This document shows, piece after piece, positions 1-16,800 of a stretch of DNA of 45,000 nt. Numbering within the stretch: position 1 is the stretch's first letter; every line of letters starts with the position of its first letter. Both the position numbers and the translations under genes were made by a program. The notes beneath the pieces were generated by a model, which ran no database searches, was not told the DNA's origin, and saw nothing but the letters and a program-made list of their open reading frames with translations. This stretch comes from Chondrilla cf. caribensis (lineage: Eukaryota; Porifera; Demospongiae; Chondrillida; Chondrillidae): contig OZ026554.1 of assembly GCA_964020155.1 (NCBI GenBank), forward strand, positions 4,732,827 through 4,777,826, read 5' to 3'.

Positions 1-365
1 TACTTCATCCAGTCCTCCCATATTTGTCATACTACGTCTCATGCTCTTAAAATTATGGCTACTACAGTGCATATCATCAGTACTGTGGTTACTGCAATGG
101 GAGGACAACCCATCATGGTGTCTACACTGCACAGTGTGACTACATGTGTGGCTATGTATTGGCAAGAACTGAGGAACAGTTTATCAATTTCAAGTCCCTA
201 GTCATGAATATAATTAACCCATTTCATAACAAAATAACAACATAGGTTAGTATGACGTGGTACACCAGACTGTGTAAACCGTAACACCACAAGATTTCAA
301 ACCGAGTCCTGTTATATATACCACCTTCCATGACATATGTTCTTCATGCATGCGACTGCATTCAC

Positions 366-420
<55 letters not shown>

Positions 421-794
421 CAGTTATACACATGTTGCAATGATCAAATACCAGTTTCAAATGTACAACCAAAACATGTGTTGAGAATCTGAAAAAGTGT
501 CAATTCGTGATGGAGTAAGGTTGGCTTTGGGATTGTAAGGATTTATCCACATACCATCAAAGCATGGGCAGAAGCATGTGTGAACAACATTTCCTTTTCC
601 ATGCAAGCAAATAACCAAACAAACCAGCAACAACAAAGTTATGTACATGTACACAAACTCTTTACTGGGCCCAGAACCCATGGCTAGTCAAATAATCTAC
701 TACAGACACAACTGTTGACTACACATACATTGAATCAGACACTGGTATATCCGAGTAACCTTTCACTATGTCATAATAGTTACACCTGACTCAC
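1..794 (-). other. Intron 2 of DGAT1, partial
   Basis: No coding exon could be recognised on either strand. The stretch begins (minus strand) with the GTGAGT donor at 794-789, contains a (CA)n tract at about 368-418 and otherwise looks like ordinary AT-rich intron sequence. A 74-codon open frame at 457-681 has no recognisable similarity and no splice-site support. Confidence 0.6.
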
Positions 795-1153
795 GAGAAG
801 GATGATGAAATCATTCAGGAGACCTCTGAAGTTGTAGAAATCGCTACTGGAGGAGAAGAGTGACTCCTTCCCGCCGTGGATTCTACAACGAAGGAGAATC
901 TATCTATATGAACCATGCTATTTGTACGAGCTTAGCTTTCCCGGTAAACTCACGGCTTGTCCGGCAAGGCTAGCTTCCCTGGCGTGTTGGATTCACTGTC
1001 AGAGGACTCAGAAGTTGAAGGTGAATTGGGACGAGGATCGACACTCGACTGTCGCCTGAAACGCTCCTTCTTCACGTCCAAATCCGTGTCATCAATTCGA
1101 TAGTCCATGCTAGCTGAACGCGCGTGTTTGGAATTCTTTCCTTTCTTGCCCAT
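795..1153 (-). CDS. DGAT1: Diacylglycerol O-acyltransferase 1 (DGAT1), N-terminal exons only
   Basis: Two exons are visible: 1153-954 (start ATG, 66 codons plus 2 nt, donor GTGAGT) and 882-795 (acceptor TTGTAG, donor GTGAGT); the phases fit (CC+A gives Pro). The first exon encodes a basic, Ser-rich disordered leader. The second encodes GGKESLFSSSSDFYNFRGLL, which follows the conserved DGAT1 stretch before the first membrane span (human SLFSSDSGFSNYRGILN). DGAT1 is an ER membrane-bound O-acyltransferase making triacylglycerol from diacylglycerol and acyl-CoA. Catalytic exons must lie left of position 1, since I find no further DGAT1 exon in 1-794. A sterol O-acyltransferase relative is the alternative, but the SLFSS...YRG motif favours DGAT1. 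Confidence 0.75.
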
Positions 1154-1598
1154 CTTCGCGTGTACAAGTCCGACTATGCTGCGATAGACTTCACTTCGCC
1201 CACGCGAAAATGGGACTAATTATATGCACTTAATTGATTATCAACCATCCCTATTATTTACGTCATTACCACTGGATTCATAATTAAATGGCACAGAGCA
1301 TGCGTTTCACGTGTGATTCACGCGCGAGCGATTCACCCAGTGTGGCTGTAGATGACATTCCACACATGCTACAGGTGCTACAGGTGCTGTATATGTAATA
1401 GCTAATCTTACAGTATATTCACGAAAAGCGTGTTGGATCCATGTCACAAACTTATGCCACATACCGTGGTATATAAATACTATGTATTTGTAGGTGAGAA
1501 CAAACATGTGGAGTACTACTTAAAGAAATACATCAATTGTACAAGAATTCAGCAATCACACTATTATTATATGCATTAAACTTCTGACTGATAACAAA
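1154..1598. other. Intergenic: DGAT1 upstream region and HSBP1 3' flank
   Basis: This 445-bp gap lies between the DGAT1 start codon and the HSBP1 stop codon, both genes being on the minus strand. It must hold the DGAT1 promoter and the HSBP1 3' UTR. I see no TATA box, clear polyadenylation signal or conserved ORF. Confidence 0.5.
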
Positions 1599-2966
1599 TT
1601 ATTTCTTTGGCTTGGGACCGTCAGAGTCGTTTACTTGTTTCATTAGATCATTGATGCTGTGCTCCAACTCGTCAACACGCTTCCCCATGTCATCTAGTGC
1701 AGGAGAGTCAAGGTTGAAATTTGTCGCAGGGCGTAGTGTGACAATTTTAACATGAGCTGTCAATTGCTTCTCGTCCAACACCTGTAACTCTACACACAAC
1801 ATGCAGTAGACATTTACTTGGGTTCCACAGAAGCAGGTTCGTTTACACTGAGTATACATAGCTCCAATGAATGATCAAATAAAATTAAACTACAGAACTA
1901 TGTGTTCATTGTAATGTTCCCAATTCCGTTCTGTTGTATATATGGGGTTGGAAGAATGAAGTTAGTAGAAGTTAGTAGAAGTGAGATTATGTTGGTAGAG
2001 TGAAGAGTTTAAAACAATTAACATGTAGTAGATGACTCTCCAGTTCATACAGCCACACCATTTCCCTTTACCAATTTTGTGGCTCAATAGTGCACTAGGT
2101 GGAGGAATACAAGGTCAATTCAAGTAATAGTCTAAGGTCGCCAGCCTATATACCTCCTGTATGGTGAACCTTCATAGTAGGAATGAGTGTAAAGGTCGGC
2201 TGCTCAAGGCTACCCAGGCTGATGATTACAATATTTTGTTTATCTCACATAAGGTGAGGTGCCCTAATTTCGGACAAGCCCTAATTCCGAACACCTAATC
2301 TTGAGAACTACAGGATAACCTTAGGAGTCAACCATCACAGCCTAAGGGGAGGACTACACCTCAATTTTACTGATAAGATTTGTCAAGACGACAGATGTCA
2401 CCATTGAAAAGCTATAGGATGTGTTCGGAATTAGGGACTGTTCGAAATTAGGACACCTTACCTTATATAATATGAATAGCGTAAATCATGTCAACATCTA
2501 CGTACGTATTTGCTTTGTTAAAAAAGGATATGTCTTCCGACTATTTGGTCAGACATTGCCTGAAACTTCTGATGCTGAAGGAACAAAGAAAAACATGTCA
2601 CACCAGTTAATTTAGGTTGGTCTGGTTCATGGTAGAATCTACAGAAATTATGACCCAGAATTAGCTGAAATAATACAAGTTAGACAACCCAACTACTGTC
2701 AATGTACTGAGGACGTGTTCCACGCTTGGTTCCAAGCTTTATTAGAATCACGGCATAAAGGATGAAGTGTGTTATCGTTACAGTACAGTGTACCAAACTA
2801 AAGTGGACGCAAAAACTGCGCGCGGGTTAGGTACCATGTCCGATAAGAGTTGTTCCACAAAGACAGTCAGTTCGACGTTTCCCTCGCCCTCTTGTGGCTG
2901 ACTCGGTTGCTCCTGGTTCACAGCAGGCTGCTTTTCCTGCCCGCCATCCTGACCTTGCTCAGACAT
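1599..2966 (-). CDS. HSBP1: Heat shock factor-binding protein 1 (HSBP1)
   Basis: Exons on the minus strand: 2966-2835 (44 codons), 2574-2532 (43 nt) and 1696-1599 (stop included). They give a 90-residue protein; human HSBP1 has 76. The core reads ELTVFVEQLLSDM, HQKFQAMSDQIVGR, LDDMGKRVDELEHSINDLM, matching the HSBP1 coiled-coil segment (human KFQTMSDQIIGRIDDM) with a heptad pattern. The N-terminal 30 residues are Gln/Glu/Pro-rich and the tail is Lys-rich. HSBP1 is a small nuclear/cytoplasmic coiled-coil protein that binds trimeric HSF1 and damps the heat-shock response. Intron 1 (2834-2575) is GT-AG. Intron 2 (2531-1697) starts ATATCC and ends AC, and only this choice preserves the GR-LDDM junction; see findings. 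Stop to RAB2 stop on the other side is tandem: its start lies 171 bp downstream of the RAB2 stop. Confidence 0.93.
2250..2465. mobile_element. MITE-like element inside HSBP1 intron 2
   Basis: The ends are ~44-bp imperfect inverted repeats (left about 2252-2293, right about 2421-2463), beginning AGGTGAGGTGCCCTAATTTC and, in reverse complement, AGGTAAGGTGTCCTAATTTC. Each end is flanked by TA, as expected for the TA target duplication of Tc1/mariner-type elements. The interior (~125 bp) has no ORF, so this is a non-autonomous element. Confidence 0.8.
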
Positions 2967-3137
2967 TGCAATAAAAAGAATGAGTAAATTCCGTTCATTA
3001 AAGTAGGTGTGACCAATAATAATTTGCTACAAAATTTTGTTGCACGACAAAAAATTTAGCGGGCTCTGTGTTACAGGGTTAGCCATCATGCAATGGGTGC
3101 TCGTGCGAAGAGGATCAGTATAGGATAAAGGAAGAGT

Positions 3138-7164
<4,027 letters not shown>

Positions 7165-7303
7165 GGTCTACAATATTCCTCGACCACTTCTTTTCCTCTT
7201 ACAAAATGTCTCCCAGCGAATATCACGTGTGTCCCGACAACCTGATTGGTGTTCTATTCCGGGCAACGTGCGGGACTTACGTCATGGATTTCCCCGCGGT
7301 GAC
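7165..7303. promoter_or_regulatory. Bidirectional promoter between RAB2 and TMEM42
   Basis: Only 139 bp separates the two divergent start codons, so both core promoters and both 5' UTRs must lie here (or UTR exons overlap). The segment is richer in C+G and CpG than the surrounding introns. No TATA box is evident. Confidence 0.7.
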
Positions 7304-8499
<1,196 letters not shown>

Positions 8500-8876
8500 T
8501 CTTACCATCATACCAAATGTGGATTTTTCAGTCAAAAATACTCTGTATGATAGAGTATTATATGTGACAATGGAGATTTCTATTAATTTTATCAATTTCA
8601 ATTCTGTTGAATAATATTCCAATGCTATAGTATTATGCATATGTATTATGATATTAACATAAACATGTTCTTAGTCAGACAGTATTGTGTTTAGCTACGT
8701 ATATATAGCAAGGTGTACAATTCTTTGTGTACCACTATCGTGAATGACATCATAAATTACTGTGTACTGTGCACACTGCTGCACCATGTACACCATGGGA
8801 TAGTGCATGGTACTTTCTCCAACCTTCATTAATTACAAGTATTAAGTACCAATAAAGACACAATGGATTGATTTAA
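8500..8876. other. Intergenic between convergent TMEM42 and TMEM231
   Basis: This 377-bp AT-rich gap joins two 3' ends. An AATAAA hexamer occurs on the plus strand at about 8850 (taccaataaaga), which could end TMEM42 transcripts. No coding potential is seen. Confidence 0.5.
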
Positions 8877-9104
8877 TTAAGATTGCTTGGTTCTGATGTC
8901 ACGTGAGCTGACTACAGTCCTGATAATCTGGTTGTTGAACACAAATACACTGACAGCTTCAAAAACAACATAAAATATGACCAGCACAGCAAAGTACTGG
9001 ATCCAAGCAAACTTCATCAGTTGCCAAAAGCCAGGTCTGTAGCTAGTAATAAATGAAAAGACACAAACACACACATTAACAGCAATATTAGTGTCAATAG
9101 TCAC

Positions 9105-9177
<73 letters not shown>

Positions 9178-11278
9178 AACACACACACGCCTACCTGATC
9201 AGCTGTGGAATGTAATGAATTTCCAGTTCAAGGTTGAAAGTTGAATTGGAACCTGGTTCCCACACATATGAAGCCACTGATAGTGCTGTAGTAACTACAA
9301 TAAACATAGATAGCAAAAGCAGCACAAAGGAATTGATATAGTATCACATTATGTTGAAAGTACACTGTTCCATCCAGCATAGCATAATATTACAATACAT
9401 TGTATACATACACTAGTAGCCCCAATACCAGAAACGTACTATTTCTGTCCATATAGCGGGACAATATGGAGACAAACTCGTAATCTTGAGAAGACAGCCC
9501 ACTCCCATCAACCAAGGAAACCTGCGTGATGTGAAAAGCATGTAAAGTATTTCACTAGCAAGTATTCACGGTTTACAGTGGAGATCTGGTAGTTCAGTCT
9601 TGTATCCAGACAATATATCTCATGTTTACGTATCTTGCAAACAGCTTAAAAACATTATATCGTGTATGCATAACACATAAACATACAAGAGAAACGTACG
9701 AGTACAAGCCTACTGGTAGTTCCAGCTAACTTCATATTATGTAGTGAATGTACATATATACACACATACTCGCTATATAATATTAATGTTGAAAAATTCT
9801 ATGATCAATATGATTGCACAGTGGAGATCTGGTAGTTTCAGCCAGGTTGGAACACATGTACGTGTATAATGTATATATCCACGTACTGTACCCACACATA
9901 CTTCTGTTCAGTCCCCGTGTTACACCACGGTGGAGACAATCTCACTTACATTGTAAGTTGTACTGATTCCAGCACTAGGGAGAGGCAGCGTCTGTTGTAG
10001 ACTCAGGTCTCCACCCACCCACAAACGGTGGCTTGGTGCACTCCAAGAGCTACTAATGTACGTCAAGGACTGCATGTGAACACGAGCTAACAACTGCGAA
10101 ACGGGAAGAGCAGTGAGGTTACTACCAGAGCCCCATTGTTTCATCAGAGCTACATTAGTACACCAAATTTGGAACATGATATGCAGCGCATTGTCGTTTA
10201 TCCGCTACCCCTTCATCCATCAAACTTTTAAATCTGCCACAATTTCCCAGTGCCAATATAACATACAAGTACTAATGAATATCCAGTTAATCCATCAAAC
10301 CCATTAGTACACCTTTATCCAGAGGCTGCTTCACAAGGCACCCAGTAAGAAACAACCCACCCATATTTTGTGCCTAATGTACATACATGTTTCCCCAGAA
10401 AATTAATTTTTTCTCGATAACTACTTGACACTCACACTTAGTTTTACATCGAAAAATAGCAACATTCGCACAGTGCAGACAGGGTTGGAGGCATCCACAG
10501 GAAACTGCAACCGAAGATACAGCTTATCATTCAAGCCATCGCTGTTAACATCATTTTCTCTGACCTGCGTACATTGAGCAATCAAACAATATACATAAAC
10601 ATGTACAGTGGAACCTCTCTATTAAGGACACTTTGGGACCTTGATTTTAGTCCTTATTACAGAGGTTTCCTCAATTCAGAGGTCATTTAATACACTACAG
10701 TACTACACTGGGACACAGAATGATGCCCTTATTATAGAGGTTTCTGCAATTCAGAGGTTTGTAATAGAGAGGTCCCACTGTACCTACATATAATATATGT
10801 ACTTACTTACACATGCAAACACAAAGGTAAGAAACTCACAAAAACAGTTGGAAAGACCACTGTCTCTGGATATAACATATCAAGGTGGTTTCCATATGTA
10901 CTCCACACTCTATCTGGTTGCCCTTGACAACCACCTAAATAAACAATGGCTTCTCTTCTGTAATGTACATCAGGCTGCTCTCTGTAGGTGCTCTCGTATT
11001 GCCAGAATTCTTGCAAAAGTGGAATTTTAACAGTTAAAACATATGATACATAACATATACATACATAGCACGACTGTTTACGCCTACAGTATATAGTACG
11101 TATCTGCAATTTTACTTTGAAATACAGATAGTAACTCACCTCCGATAGCATAAGCGATAAAAAAGGGAGGTACGTAAGTAATTGCAAGAACGAATATTCT
11201 AAACAGCAACGCTAGAGATAACACTGGGCTTGAATACACCAAACGTGCAGATCGCGTGTATAATGGAATGAGCACCAT
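8877..11278 (-). CDS. TMEM231: Transmembrane protein 231 (TMEM231), ciliary transition-zone protein
   Basis: Seven exons: 11278-11140, 11009-10840, 10564-10436, 10093-9950, 9521-9440, 9285-9195, 9042-8877. All are GT-AG with matching phases; 306 residues (human 316). TMEM231 is a two-span membrane protein of the MKS/B9 complex at the ciliary transition zone, a diffusion barrier for ciliary membrane proteins. Visible marks: N-terminal span ending AITYVPPFFIAY (human ALTYIPPLLVAF), STYREQPDV, the Asp/Asn-rich NDVNSDGLNDKLYLRLQFPV, RLWVGGDLSLQQTLPL, YRPGFWQLMKFAWIQYF leading into the C-terminal span, and a short basic tail. Human residues align almost without gaps. Intron 2 is mostly a MITE and intron 3 holds another dispersed repeat. 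The organism therefore builds cilia with a classical transition zone. Confidence 0.96.
9109..9188. repeat. (CA)n microsatellite at the TMEM231 exon 6 donor
   Basis: About 60 bp of pure CA plus CAAACA variants. On the sense strand the donor GTAGGC is followed directly by the TG-rich tract. Confidence 0.95.
10211..10305. repeat. Dispersed repeat copy in TMEM231 intron 3
   Basis: This segment is the reverse complement of about 32775-32878 in the IQ/PTB gene, sharing runs such as CTTCATCCATCAAAC and GTACTAATGAATATCCAGTT (here read on plus). It is a degenerate copy: the terminal inverted repeats are recognisable only in the other copy. Confidence 0.75.
10606..10780. mobile_element. MITE of the CAGTGGAACC family in TMEM231 intron 2
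   Basis: The ends are inverted repeats CAGTGGAACCTCTCTATTA and, in reverse complement at the right end, CAGTGGGACCTCTCTATTA, flanked on both sides by TA. Length is 175 bp without an ORF. CAGT ends with a TA duplication are typical of pogo/Tigger-like members of the Tc1/mariner superfamily. Internal subrepeats (GAGGTTTCC-CAATTCAGAGGT) are visible. A second copy is at 26186-26360. Confidence 0.85.
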
Positions 11279-11344
11279 TTTTCAAGCAATGAAGGGTATT
11301 GATGTCTGGCTTGCTAGACTGTCCCAACAGGCGCCGGGGGCCAT

Positions 11345-13894
11345 AAAGAGACGGGGGACCTAGCTGTGAACGTACACTAACATATTAAACAATTGAATTC
11401 CCATTTCCGTAGGTGGCCCCTAACCCTAACTGCATCCGGTGGTCCTTAATATTTTTTCAATGTATGGGAAGGTATAGGAATAAGTAATGAAATGCTAAGC
11501 ACCTTATTGCGCAGCTCATGGGAGAGGGAGCGTGTCAACATGATATTTTAAGGGGATTGAGCTGTAGACGTATACTAACTTACAAAAAAATAACAATTCC
11601 CTTCTCCATAGGTTGCCCATAACCAAAGCTATATCTAGAGGTGCTTAATATTCTTGAAATGTATGGAAAGGTATAGGATCAAATAACACTAAGCACCTTC
11701 TTGTGTAGCTCACAGGAGAGGGAGTGTGTCAACATAATATTTTAAGGGGATTGAGCTGTTGATGTATACTAACTTATGCAACAATTCCCTTCTCCATAGA
11801 TTGCCTGTAACCAAAGCTACATTTGGAGGTGCTCAATTTTCTATAAATGTGTGGAAAGGTATGAAATCAAATAATGCTAAGCACCTTCTTGCATAGCTCA
11901 TGGGAGAGGGGGTGTATGGACATGATATTTCAAGGGGATCTAGCTGTAGATGTACCCTATCTTATGAAACAATTCCCATCTCCATAGGTGGTCCTTAACC
12001 CTATCTACATCTGGAGGTACTTAATAATTTTCAATGTATGGGAAGGTATAGAAAAAAATGACGCTAAGAAACTTCTTGCGTAGCTCATATGAGAGGGGGT
12101 GTCAACAAGATATTGTAAGGGGAACTAGTTGCGGATGTATACTAACTCATGAAACAATTCCCATTCCCGTAGGTGGCCCGTAACCAAAGGTACATTTGGA
12201 GGTGTTTAATATTATTAATGTATGGGAAGGTATAGGAGAAATAACGCTAAGCACCTTCTTGTGTAGCTCTTGGGGGGGGGGGGGCAACATGACATATGTA
12301 TACTAACTTATGAAACAATTCCCATTTTCATAGGTGGTCCCTAACCCTAACTACATCTGGAGGTGCTTAATATTAATTTTCTAATGTATGGGATCAAATA
12401 ACACTAAGCACCTTCTTGCATAGGTTATGGGAGAGGGAGTGTGTTAACATGATATTTTAAGGAGATTGAGCTATGGACATATACCAACTTGAGAAACAAT
12501 TCCCATCTCCACAGGTGGACTGTTACCTAAGCTACATCCAGAAGTGCATAATATTTTTTTAATGTATGGGAAGGTATAAGAGAAATAGCACTAAGCACCT
12601 TCTTACATAACCCATGGGAGAGGGGGCGTGTCTACAAAATATTTTAGGGGACCTAGCTGTGGATGTAGACTAACTTATGAAACAATTCTCATCTTCGTAG
12701 GTTGCCTGTAAACAAAGCTACATCTGGAGGTGCTTAACATTTTTACATGTATGGGAGGGTATGAAATCAAATAATGCTAAGCACTTTCTTACGTTGCTCA
12801 AGGGAGAGGGGGCGCGTCAGCACAATATTTTAAGCGGACCTAGCTGTGGACATATACTAACTTACGAAACAATTCCCATCTCCACCGGTGGACTGTTACC
12901 TAAGCTACATCCGGAGGTGTTTAACATCATTAATGTATGGGAATGTATAAAAGAAATAACACAAAGTACCTTCTCAAGGGAGAGTGAGTGTGTCAACATG
13001 ATATTTCAAGGGGACACATACTAACTTATGAAATGCTTTCCATCGCTTTGTGTGCATTGTAACCCTTGATATTCAAGGTGGTGCTATGGCCAAATTTTGG
13101 CCATAGCACCACCGTCAATGTATGAGAGAGAATAGGAGAAAAAACTCTTAGCACCATTTTGCATACCTCATAGGAGAGGGGGCGTGTCAACGTGATATTT
13201 TGAATTAATGTAGCTAGAGATGTCAGCTAAATTATGAAACACTCCCCATCTCTTTGTGTGTTTTGTAACCCTTGTTATTCAAGGTGGTGCAATGTATGGG
13301 ATATATGAATAGCAGTAAAAGCACATAGCACCATCTTGCATACCTCGTGGGAGAGGAGGCGTGTCAGCGTACTATTTTCAACTAATCTAGCTGTGGACAT
13401 ATACTAACTTATGAAACATTCCCCATCTCTTTGCGTGCTTTGTAACCCTTGTTATTCAAGGTGGTGCTATGGTCAAATTTTGGCCATAGCACCAATGTCA
13501 ATGTATGGGAGAGAATAGGAGAAAAGGCACATAGCACCATCTTGCATACCTCGCGGGAGAGGGGGCGTGTCAACATGATACTTTCAACTAATCTAGCTGG
13601 GGGTGTCAGCTAAGTTATGAAACACTTCTCATCTCTTTGTGTGCTTTGTAACCCGTGTTATTCAAGGTGGTGCTATGGCCAAATTTTGGCCATAGCACCA
13701 CTGCCAATGTATAGGAGAGAATAGGAGAAAAAGCACTTAGCACCATCTTGCATACCTTGTGGGAGAGGGGGCGTATCAACATGATATTTTCAACAAATCT
13801 AGCTGGGGATGTGAGCTAAGTTATGAAACACTTCCTATCTCTTTGTGTGCTTTGTAACCCGTGTTATTCAAGGTGGTGCTATGGCCAAATTCTG
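11345..13894. repeat. Degenerate ~185-210-bp tandem satellite, left arm
   Basis: About 13 diverged tandem units are marked by the recurring words GCACCTTCTTGC, TAGCTGTGGA, ACTTATGAAACA and ATGTATGGGA. Units up to about 13010 have a period near 185 bp. From about 13010 the units are a second subtype near 205 bp, carrying TGTAACCC(T/G)TGTTATTCAAGG and a 37-bp palindrome. Copies differ by many substitutions and small indels, so the array is old. No gene is seen in it. The C-run at about 12271 is a simple G tract. Confidence 0.9.
13077..13113. repeat. 37-bp perfect palindrome in the satellite
   Basis: Two 18-nt arms, GGTGGTGCTATGGCCAAA and its exact reverse complement, flank one central T. The same structure recurs in later units at about 13461 (one mismatch) and 13661, and half-copies lie at about 13876 and 17632, next to the junctions with the 359-bp array. 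Confidence 0.9.
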
Positions 13895-13895
13895 C

Positions 13896-16800
13896 CAGGT
13901 GTCCATATGGAACATAGCATTATACATTTGTATGTACTTTTCAATATAAGTGTAATATGCCTTGTGGTGATATCTCAGGTGATTTGACATCATCGTTGCT
14001 GGTCACCAAGGGCTGCCCAGTGTCCGTGTCAGACTCACCAACACTATTTGGAATGCATACACACCATCCTTAGTGTGCTATGGGCCTCGTGGTGACAAGC
14101 AAAAAAATGTCAATTTTTATGCTTGTCACCACGACCTCTCCTGTGTGCACATAATGCATCCCAGGTCTATTACAAATGCACGGACACACTCCTGGAACTA
14201 ATACAGTCCTTTTGATAACAAAAATGATAGGTTTTGTTGCTGATGGAAATTCTCTCAGGTGTCCATATGGAACATAGCATTATACATTTGTATGTACATT
14301 TCAATATAAGTGTAATACACCTTGTGGTGATATCTCAGGTGATTTGACATCACGTTGCTGGTCACCAAGGGCTGCCCAGTATCCGTGTCAGACTCACCAA
14401 CACTATTTGGGATGCATACACACCGTCCTGAGTGTGCTATGGGCCTCGTGGTGACAAGCACAAAAATGTCAATTTTTATGCTTGTCACCACGACCTCTCC
14501 TGTGTGCACATAATGCATCCCAGGTCTATTACAAATGCACGAACGCACTCCTGGAACTAATACGGTCCTTTTGATAACAAAAATGATAGGTTTTGTTGCT
14601 GATGGAAATTCTCTCAGGTGTCCATATGGAACATAGCATTATACATTTGTATGTACATTTCAATATAAGTGTAATACACCTTGTGGTGATATCTCAGGTG
14701 ATTTGACATCACGTTGCTGGTCACCAAGGGCTGCCCAGTGTCCGTGTCAAATTCACCAACACAATTTGGGATGCATACACGCCGACCTGAGTGTGCTATG
14801 GGCCTCGTGGTGACAAGCAAAAAAATGTCAATTTTTATGCTTGTCACCACGACCTCTCCTGTGTGCACATAATGCATCCCAGGTCTATTACAAATGCACG
14901 GACACACTCCTGGGACTAATACGGTCCTTTTGATAACAAAAATGATAGGTTTTGTTGCTGATGAAAATTTTCTCAGGTGTCCATATGGAACATAGCATTA
15001 TACATTTGTATGTACATTTCAATATAAATATAATACGTCTTGTGGTGATATCTCAGGTGATTTGACATCACGTTGCTGGTCACCAAGGGATGCCAAGTAT
15101 TTGTGTCAGACTCGCCAGTACTATTTGGGATGCATACACACCGTCCTGAGTGTGCTATGGGCCTCATGGTGACAAGCACAAAAATGTCAATTTTTATGCT
15201 TGCCACCACGACCTCTCCTGTGTGCACATAATGCATCATAGATCTAATACGAAAGCACGGACGCACTCCTGGAACTAATACGGTACTTTTAATAAAAAAT
15301 GATAGGTTTTGTTGCTGATGGAAATTCTCTCAGGTGTCCATATGGAACATAGCATTATACATTTGTATGTACATTTCAATATAAGTGTAATACGCCTTGT
15401 GGTGATATCTCAGGTGATTTGACATCACGTTGCTGGTCACCAAGGGCTGCCCAGTATCCGTGTCAGACTCACCAACACTATTTGGGATGCATACACGCCG
15501 TCCTGAGTGTGCTATGGGCCTTGTGGTGACAAGCACAAAAATGTCAATTTTTATGCTTGTCACCACGACCTCTCCTGTGTGAACATAATGCATCATAGAT
15601 CTAATACGAATGCACGGACGCACTCCTGGAACTAATACGGTCCTTTTGATAACAAAAATGATAGGTTTTGTTGCTGATGGAAATTCTCTCAGGTGTCCAT
15701 ATGGCACATAGCATTATACATTTGTATGTACATTTCAATATAAGTGTAATACACCTTGTGGTGATATCTCAGGTGATTTGACATCACGTTGCTGGTCACC
15801 AAGGGCTGCCCAGTGTCCGTGTCAAATTCACCAACACAATTTGGGATGCATACACGCCGACCTGAGTGTGCTATGGGCCTCGTGGTGACAAGCAAAAAAA
15901 TGTCAATTTTTATGCTTGTCACCACGACCTCTCCTGTGTGCACATAATGCATCCCAGGTCTATTACAAATGCACGGACGCACTCCTGGGACTAATACGGT
16001 CCTTTTGATAACAAAAATGATAGGTTTTGTTGCTGATGAAAATTTTCTCAGGTGTCCATATGGAACATAGCATTATACATTTGTATGTACATTTCAATAT
16101 AAGTGTAATACGCCTTGTGGTGATATCTGAGGTGATTTGACATCACGTTGCTGGTCACCAAGGGATGCCAAGTATTTGTGTCAGACTCGCCAGTACTATT
16201 TGGGATGCATACACACTGTCCTGAGTGTGCTATGGGCCTCATGGTGACAAGCACAAAAATGTCAATTTTTATGCTTGCCACCACGACCTCTCCTGTGTGC
16301 ACATAATGCATCATAGATCTAATACGAAAGCACGGACGCACTCCTGGAACTAATACGGTCCTTTTGATAACAAAAATGATAGGTTTTGTTGCTGATGAAA
16401 ATTCTCTCAGGTGTCCATATGGAACATAGCATTATACATTTGTATGTACATTTCAATATAAGTGTAATACGCCTTGTGGTGATATCTCAGGTGATTTGAC
16501 ATCACGTTGCTGGTCACCAAGGGCTGCCCAGTATCCATGTCAGACTCACCAACACTATTTGGGATGCATACACGCCGTCCTGAGTGTGCTATGGGCCTCG
16601 TGGTGACAAGCACAAAATGTCAATTTTTATGCTTGTCACCACGACCTCTCCTGTGTGCACATAATGCATCATAGATCTAATACGAATGCACGGACGCACT
16701 CCTGGAACTAATACGGTCCTTTTGATAACAAAAATGATAGGTTTTGTTGCTGATGAAAATTCTCTCAGGTGTCCATATGGAACATAGCATTATACATTTG

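Noticed and set aside
457..681. Small hydrophobic ORF in DGAT1 intron 2 as a third DGAT1 exon
   Set aside because: It does not match the DGAT1 sequence expected after FRGLLNDFIILL and has no splice sites in the right phase.
12260..12290. G-run near 12271 as a G-quadruplex or assembly gap
   Set aside because: It is a single homopolymer-like stretch inside one diverged satellite unit, with no further evidence of function.
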